Assembly (NCBI RefSeq): GCF_014203025.1
Contig: NZ_JACHID010000011.1
Location: 1 to 64,000, forward strand
Reading direction: 5' to 3'
DNA length: 64,000 nucleotides
Source: Desulfurispira natronophila
GTDB taxonomy: Bacteria > Chrysiogenota > Chrysiogenetes > Chrysiogenales > Chrysiogenaceae
The notes below the pieces were generated by a model. That model did no database searches. It had not been told where the DNA came from and was given only the letters and a program-made list of their open reading frames with translations. The translations under genes and the position numbers were made by a program. This document shows, piece by piece, positions 58,825-64,000 of the stretch; position 1 is the stretch's first letter; every line of letters begins with the position of its first letter.

Positions 58825-60992
58825 TTAATTCTGCCAATACTATCACCGCAGGTGCCAACTCCAGGCTGCTCAAAGCTATAGGCATTGGAGAGTCCAATTC
58901 ACTGCTCAATTGTCTGGTGCCTTTGCTGGACGCCGTTGGGTGGCGAGGTCGGCAGAATCAAATAATCGAAGCCTTGCCACACTTCCCCGAGCAAATCGGA
59001 TTAACCGAATTCCTCAACACCATGGGGAACCTGCAATACGAGTCTCAATCGCTGAGTGCCACCCTTGACAGCATAGACTCACGCTTGCTCCCATGCCTGT
59101 TTGTGCCGGAAGACTACGATCCGCTGGTGCTGATCAACCTAAAAGACAATCAGGCAATGGCATTTAATGGGCGCACCGGCAATTATGAGCAGATACCCGT
59201 CAGCCATCTCCGTGGCACCATGTATTTCTTCAAACCACTGACCGCAGAGCGTGCTTCATTCATGGCAGAGCAACCAGACTGGTTCAGCAAAGTAATGCAG
59301 CGCTTTCGCAGTCTGTTTGCCACAGTGCTGGTTTTGACCTTTTTTATTACCGTGCTCTCTGCCATCTCTCCACTTTTCATCATGGCCATTTACAACCAGC
59401 TGTCCCTCTCTGGCAGCATCAAGGGTCTGATTCATCTGGCGCTGGGCGTGGGGGTTTTTGTTGCCGGTGATATTGTACTGCGGGGATTACGTCATCGTAT
59501 ACTTTCATTTATCAGCGTGCGCACCGGCTATCTCGTCGGCAATGAAGTTCTGCGCAGGCTGCTGGCACTTCCATCCAGCCACACCGAGTCAGCCACACTG
59601 GGAGCCCAGGTGGCCAGAATTCGTGACTTTGAGAACGTGCGGGAGTTTTTTTCCGGGCCAGCTATCATTGCCCTCATTGATCTGCCGTTTATAACACTGC
59701 TGATTTTTGTATTGATTTACCTCAGCGGATGGGGGGCCGTTATTCCGGTGGTCGCCATTTTGCTCTACATTATTTTGGGGCTGATCCTGATTCCCAGGAT
59801 AAAAGACGCCAATCAACAGGCATCCAAAAACCACAGTCAGCGTCAGGAATTCCTGGTGGAAATGCTTACCAATATTCGCTCAATTCGGGTATCCGGTGCT
59901 TCCAGTCGCTGGTTGGAACGCTTTCGGCCTCTGGCAGCAGAAACGGCCATGAGCAACTACCGGGCAGATGTTACTTCAGCCGCAGTAGCCGGACTTTCCC
60001 AGGGAATTGTTTCCCTGGCAGCACTTTCCACCATGGCATTTGGTGTGTGGCTCGTAATTCAGGGGCACATGACCCTTGGGGCACTTATGGCTTCCATGCT
60101 GATCGTGTGGCGCATACTGGCACCACTCAAGTCAGGTTTTTCTGTCATAACCCAGGCCAACAAAATCCTGAAAAGCATAAGTCAGGTTAATCGCCTCATG
60201 AATATTAAGCAGGAAACAACTCCCGGTGCCACCACCTCAATGGTGAGAGATATTGGGGGCAGAGTCGCCTTCTCGCAAGTAGGCATTCGCTATTCACCCG
60301 ATGCCCATCCAGCTTTGGTGGGGGTTGACTTCAGCGCAGAAGCCGGAGAGAAAGTCGTGATTGTAGGGCATGATGGGGCAGGCAAATCTACACTTCTCAA
60401 GCTTACATTGAAGCTCTATCAACCACAGACAGGGAAAATCCTGATTGACAGCATGAATCTTCGCCAGATGAGCCCCCAAGCGCTTCGTCAAATGATAAGC
60501 TATTCGCCACAGAACAACCACTTCTTCTATGGAACCATTGCCCAGAATCTCCGACTTGCCAATCCCATGGCCACCAAGGCTGATCTTGAGCGAGCGGCAA
60601 AACACGCACTTGTTCTTGATGAAATAGAAGCTCTCCCGGAAATGTTTGACACTCACCTTGGCGACCACAGCAGTGCCAGATTCTCGGCATCCTTTTTAAG
60701 GCGGTTAAGTATCGCCAGGGCATTTGTGAGAGAAACAAGAATCATAATACTGGATGAACCGGAGAAAGGCTTTGAGGGCAACGAGATGAAAGCCTTCAGC
60801 GCCATGCTGAAAAACATGCCCGGCAAACCAACCGTGCTGATAGCCACTCACAGTGCTCATTTTTTTGATATCGCAGACCAGGTTATCTGGCTTGAGCAGG
60901 GCCGCGTGCGCGCCAAGGGACCTGCAGATCGAGTTGGCTTTGAATATAACCAGCAAAACCAGGCCAGTAAAACAACCGGTAACAGAGGGTAA
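58821..60992 (+). CDS. ABC exporter half with intact Walker motifs (type I secretion)
   Basis: A 723-residue protein: an N-terminal ~150-residue C39-like domain without the cysteine protease motif, a six-helix membrane domain (~165-450), and an ABC domain. Walker A is GHDGAGKST (516-524, Lys522), Q-loop YSPQN, Walker B IIILDE (Asp645, Glu646) and switch His677, all intact. The signature is unusual: FSASF (621-625) instead of LSGGQ. In a heterodimer with the degenerate half both composite sites would have an atypical signature. The C39-like domain usually binds substrate in RTX-type systems. The ATG at 58821 overlaps the hemerythrin stop. Confidence 0.9.
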   Translation: MINSANTITAGANSRLLKAIGIGESNSLLNCLVPLLDAVGWRGRQNQIIEALPHFPEQIGLTEFLNTMGNLQYESQSLSATLDSIDSRLLPCLFVPEDYDPLVLINLKDNQAMAFNGRTGNYEQIPVSHLRGTMYFFKPLTAERASFMAEQPDWFSKVMQRFRSLFATVLVLTFFITVLSAISPLFIMAIYNQLSLSGSIKGLIHLALGVGVFVAGDIVLRGLRHRILSFISVRTGYLVGNEVLRRLLALPSSHTESATLGAQVARIRDFENVREFFSGPAIIALIDLPFITLLIFVLIYLSGWGAVIPVVAILLYIILGLILIPRIKDANQQASKNHSQRQEFLVEMLTNIRSIRVSGASSRWLERFRPLAAETAMSNYRADVTSAAVAGLSQGIVSLAALSTMAFGVWLVIQGHMTLGALMASMLIVWRILAPLKSGFSVITQANKILKSISQVNRLMNIKQETTPGATTSMVRDIGGRVAFSQVGIRYSPDAHPALVGVDFSAEAGEKVVIVGHDGAGKSTLLKLTLKLYQPQTGKILIDSMNLRQMSPQALRQMISYSPQNNHFFYGTIAQNLRLANPMATKADLERAAKHALVLDEIEALPEMFDTHLGDHSSARFSASFLRRLSIARAFVRETRIIILDEPEKGFEGNEMKAFSAMLKNMPGKPTVLIATHSAHFFDIADQVIWLEQGRVRAKGPADRVGFEYNQQNQASKTTGNRG

Positions 60993-60995
60993 CAT

Positions 60996-62327
60996 ATGCC
61001 AGTTAAGAAAAATCGAATCAAAGACAGCCAGGCAGATCACCTTGCAAAGTCACTCCTGCTGGAAGAGTCTGGCAACCGCCAGATAGTGCGAATTATTATC
61101 CTGACCATCTCACTTATTGTGATTGGTTTTATCGCGTGGTCTGCAGCCATAACCCTTGAAGAGAAAGCCATAGCCCCTGGAGAGCTTGTTCCTGCTTCCC
61201 CGACTGTTCGAGTCCAGCATCCAGATGGAGGCTTGTTGAGCGCTCTTATGGTCAAGAGTGGAGATCATGTGGAAAAAGGGCAGCTTCTGTTCAGCCTTCA
61301 GCCGCTCCCCAATGAATCTCACCTGCGTGAGACAAAAGCAAAAATCGCATTTCTGCTCCTTGAGCAGGAGAGGCTGCTTGCTCTGATAAATAACCGCCAA
61401 CCCCAGTTTGCTGGCATAGAGGCTTCCCCTGCACTCATCCAAAGCCAGCGACAACTCTACATATCCAACCGCCAGGCACTGGAGCTGAACAAGCAAACCT
61501 TGCGGCTGCAAAAAGCCCAGGCGGAATCCGAGTACAAGGCACTCGTGTCCCAGCAACGAATGATAGAGCAACAGGTTCGCTTAACCAAAGAAGAACTGGC
61601 AATTTGGCAAAAACTGACAGCTGAGGGCCTTACCTCAAAAATTGAGCAGCTGCGTCACACAGAACGTCTGGTGGTGGCAGAAGGTGAGCTGCAACAGGTA
61701 ACTGAGAGAGTCCATGGTGCCATGGAAAGGTACCACGAGATCGAAAGCCAACTGCAGGAAGTTGAGGCACGAAGCGTTGCCGATTCAACCCGTCAGCTCG
61801 TAAGAACTCGGGAAGATCTTGATCGCGCAAAGGAAGAGCTGCGTAGACACGAAGACTCCGTGCGAATGCTGCACGTAAGGGCCGAAAAGACCGGCACTGT
61901 ACACAACGTTATACCCAAAAGCACCGGAGAGGTTATTCCCTCCGAACAAACCGTTATGGAAATTATTCCCCATGGAAGCGAGCTTATCGCAGAAGTACAA
62001 ATAAGCCCCAGGGATATTGGACACGTACGTCCTGGTCAGACTGCTCAACTCAGGTTTACCGCATACGACTTCGGAAGATATGGGGGGGTAGATGGCACCA
62101 TCACCAGAATATCACCAAGCACCGTCATTCCAGATGATGGAAGCGAGCCATACTACCAGGCAGAGATAGAGCTGCAAAAACAGTACATAGGTTCCCGACC
62201 CGGTGATCATCAGGTTATGGCTGGAATGGTTGTTGAAGCCGGCATTACTACCGGAGAAAAAACAATCTTCGACTATCTGATACGACCAATACATACCTCA
62301 CTCAGTCACGCCTTGCGGGAGCGATAA
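60996..62327 (+). CDS. HlyD-family periplasmic adaptor (membrane fusion protein)
   Basis: A 443-residue type I secretion adaptor. The cytoplasmic N-terminus (~30 residues) is followed by one transmembrane helix (~31-51), a lipoyl half-motif (VRVQHPDGGLLSALMVKSGDHVEKGQLLF), a long coiled-coil hairpin (~95-290), the second lipoyl half (RAEKTGTVHNVIPKSTGEV) and a beta-barrel with a HlyD C-terminal pattern (ISPRDIGHVRPGQTAQLRFTAYDF). It starts three bases after the second exporter half. A TolC-type outer-membrane channel is not encoded nearby and must be supplied from elsewhere. Confidence 0.93.
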   Translation: MPVKKNRIKDSQADHLAKSLLLEESGNRQIVRIIILTISLIVIGFIAWSAAITLEEKAIAPGELVPASPTVRVQHPDGGLLSALMVKSGDHVEKGQLLFSLQPLPNESHLRETKAKIAFLLLEQERLLALINNRQPQFAGIEASPALIQSQRQLYISNRQALELNKQTLRLQKAQAESEYKALVSQQRMIEQQVRLTKEELAIWQKLTAEGLTSKIEQLRHTERLVVAEGELQQVTERVHGAMERYHEIESQLQEVEARSVADSTRQLVRTREDLDRAKEELRRHEDSVRMLHVRAEKTGTVHNVIPKSTGEVIPSEQTVMEIIPHGSELIAEVQISPRDIGHVRPGQTAQLRFTAYDFGRYGGVDGTITRISPSTVIPDDGSEPYYQAEIELQKQYIGSRPGDHQVMAGMVVEAGITTGEKTIFDYLIRPIHTSLSHALRER

Positions 62328-62403
62328 AAGTACAACAGCTCACTGATACAGATTAGCTATATGCCATGTAAGTTTTTTCACCAGAAACCACTGCCAGCAA
62401 AAC

Positions 62404-62451
62404 AATAAGAATTATCATTTCTCTTGATTTATTGCGCTACACCTGTATCAT
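62404..62451 (+). promoter_or_regulatory. Fur-like site and candidate promoter before the acidic repeat protein
   Basis: Minus-strand AGAAATGATAATTCTTATT (62404-62422) matches 13 of 19 positions of the Fur consensus. Directly after it TTGATT (62424-62429) and TATCAT (62446-62451), 16 bp apart, form a weak promoter. The site is ~85 bp before the ATG at 62505. Confidence 0.4.
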
Positions 62452-62504
62452 AATCAATAGGACAAAACAAAAAACCCCTCATTTGCAACAGAAGGGATAG
62501 CGCC

Positions 62505-64000
62505 ATGAGTACTCCAGACGATAAAAAATCCCGTGAAGAGCTGGATAACCAAACCGTTTTTCAAAACATTGACCAGCAGGATATGAGTGCCAGAGAGCAG
62601 ACCGGCCTCAACATTGAGACTGAAGCTGGTGATGAGTTCTCCACCTCCTTGCTGGCCAGCATTACGCCAGATGCCCGGATCGCCGCAGATGCAGATGGAA
62701 ACCGACCGGATATAATATCATTGCGTCTCCCCACTCAAGCGGACGGAGCTGAGCCTACAACACCAGAAGATACAACAGATGTTGCTGCAGCTGATGAAGC
62801 CACAGCAGAAGAAGCAACAACAGGGGTTACTACAGGTCCGGTTGATGCGCAAACACCGCCCTTGGCTGCCGATACCGATATTAACCAGGAAACAGCAGAC
62901 CAGGCTGGCATACCATCAGATACTACTGACACCTCCTCACCTGAAAACCCCGACACTGGAGTGACTACCGCAATCTTTGACAGCAGTGCTGATACCGGCA
63001 CTGATGCTGATGACAGCGCAACAAGCCAGCCCGCCCCTGCTCAGCCAGGTGCCGATGTTGAGTTCCCTGGACAAAGTGATACCGACAGCGATCTCCCAGG
63101 AGAAGCTATCGGTGATGACATTCCTGCTGATGAACCTGACACCGACGAAGGTACCGACACAACAGCACCGGATACTGGAGATGACGATATTGCTGACGAA
63201 GGTGAAGATGCTCCTGCCACAGATGCCCCTGATGAAACAACCCCGGAAGGCGACACTGGAACCGGAGGTGACGATCAGGATGACTCTGACTCTGACTCTG
63301 ATGATACCGCTGCCACTGACCCGGATGCCGGCGATGACGAGGGCATAGCTGATGAGGACTCCGCCCAGGACGATACCGACCAAGGCGCTGGTGGTGATAC
63401 CGATACCGGCACTGGAGGTGACACAGAAACTCCAGCGGCACCGGATACTGGAGCTGACGATATTACTGACGAAGGTGAAGATGCTCCTGCCACAGATGCC
63501 CCTGATGAAACAACCCCGGAAGGCGACACTGGAACCGGAGGTGACGATCAGGGTGACTCTGACTCTGCAGCAGATTCAGATGACACCGGTGCCACTGACC
63601 CAGATGAAGGTGGTGGCGAGGGTGCAGCTGAGGATGATGACACCCAGGTCGATGCTGACCAAGGTACTGGCGGTGATACCGATACAGATACCGGCGATGA
63701 CGACACGGGCGCTTCTGATGAAGCTGACAGTGCTGATGACAGCGATGACACCGCTGTCACTGACCCGGATGCCGGCGGTGACGACTCAGGCGCTTCTGAT
63801 GATGCTGGCAGTGCTGATGACAGCGATGATACCGGAGCCACTGACCCGGATGAAGGCGGTGGCGAGGGCGTAGCTGATGATGACTCCGCCCAGGGCGATA
63901 CTGACGAAGGCACTGGCGGTGATACCGATACAGGCACTGAAGATGACACCCAGGACGATACCGACCAAGAGGCTGGTGGCGATACCGATACCGGCACTGG
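62505..64000 (+). CDS. Very acidic repeat-rich protein, probable type I secretion substrate (partial)
   Basis: The frame opens at ATG 62505 (GAAGGG upstream) and runs without a stop past the window end: at least 498 residues. Residues 1-75 contain the only basic residues (K7, K8 and a few Arg); the following ~420 residues have no Lys or Arg at all and consist mostly of Asp, Thr, Gly, Ala and Glu. No cysteine or signal peptide is seen, as expected for type I substrates, whose signal is C-terminal. Repeats of the type DD-T-x-ATDPD-x-G and GGDTDTGT recur. Such tracts can bind calcium and occur in adhesins and RTX proteins, but no RTX nonapeptide is visible here. Substrate status is inferred from position after the exporter genes. 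Confidence 0.75.
   Translation, partial: MSTPDDKKSREELDNQTVFQNIDQQDMSAREQTGLNIETEAGDEFSTSLLASITPDARIAADADGNRPDIISLRLPTQADGAEPTTPEDTTDVAAADEATAEEATTGVTTGPVDAQTPPLAADTDINQETADQAGIPSDTTDTSSPENPDTGVTTAIFDSSADTGTDADDSATSQPAPAQPGADVEFPGQSDTDSDLPGEAIGDDIPADEPDTDEGTDTTAPDTGDDDIADEGEDAPATDAPDETTPEGDTGTGGDDQDDSDSDSDDTAATDPDAGDDEGIADEDSAQDDTDQGAGGDTDTGTGGDTETPAAPDTGADDITDEGEDAPATDAPDETTPEGDTGTGGDDQGDSDSAADSDDTGATDPDEGGGEGAAEDDDTQVDADQGTGGDTDTDTGDDDTGASDEADSADDSDDTAVTDPDAGGDDSGASDDAGSADDSDDTGATDPDEGGGEGVADDDSAQGDTDEGTGGDTDTGTEDDTQDDTDQEAGGDTDTGT
63165..63567 (+). repeat. 130-bp direct repeat with 273-bp period inside the acidic protein gene
   Basis: 63165-63294 and 63438-63567 are identical except for three bases and are in the same reading frame (91 codons apart). 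Looser protein-level repeats start near 63301, 63580, 63747 and 63826. Confidence 0.9.

Noticed and set aside
63165-63567. Repeats read as a CRISPR array
   Set aside because: Repeat and spacing are long, in frame with a protein and not separated by unique spacers of uniform length.
62735-63997. Several minus-strand frames rich in Ser, Val and Pro
   Set aside because: They are complements of the Asp/Thr/Glu-rich codons of the acidic protein, whose plus-strand frame is continuous and has a start and ribosome-binding site.

Overview
The window reads as chromosomal DNA of a Gram-negative, probably anaerobic or microaerophilic bacterium of moderate GC content. The Gram-negative envelope is shown by a LolA-like carrier, an outer-membrane beta-barrel candidate, a LapA-like inner-membrane protein and a type I secretion operon. 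An 11-gene nuo cluster without nuoE/F/G, a three-gene archaeal-type glutamate synthase, NADP-type glutamate dehydrogenase and a KaiC/PPDK-like fusion suggest a deep-branching lineage of the Chrysiogenota, Deferribacterota or Desulfobacterota type. That placement is inference; no rRNA gene is present to settle it.

Layout. 1-95: right end of an IS21-like element abutting a frameshifted hsp20. 692-5887: gdhA, then on the other strand a KaiC/PPDK-like protein and a class II cyclic-nucleotide phosphodiesterase-like protein. 6075-9060: an orphan PilM/PilN/PilO(P)-like cassette between two inverted copies of a ~95-bp repeat. 9366-19422: nuoABCDHIJKLMN. 19542-22323: small membrane protein and gyrB. 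22592-26054: sigma-54 response regulator and histidine kinase, divergent from a secreted DUF4168 protein behind a sigma-54 promoter (a ZraPSR-like layout). 26288-28873: SDR, trxA, a membrane-anchored unknown and a prepilin peptidase. 29137-34227: split glutamate synthase. 34527-37875: degenerate response regulator, dapD and a dapC-like aminotransferase. 38321-38396: tRNA-Phe. 38522-42289: tightly coupled lapA-like, pdxA, rsmA, lolA-like, dapE. 42423-45589: DUF1622 protein, gloA and groES-groEL with a CIRCE element. 45855-54804: beta-barrel candidate, radical SAM/DUF2344 protein, tex, ZIP transporter, serS and an IclR regulator.

The most unusual part is 55764-64000: an ABC exporter half with every catalytic NBD motif lost, a cytosolic protein of three exact 147-residue hemerythrin repeats, a second exporter half with intact Walker motifs, an HlyD-type adaptor, and the start of a very acidic, repeat-rich protein that runs off the window. 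The first four genes overlap or nearly abut, so they are almost certainly one operon. A Fur-like site and a possible promoter precede the acidic protein. The arrangement suggests an oxygen- or iron-responsive type I secretion system built on a heterodimeric exporter. Function is inferred from sequence only.
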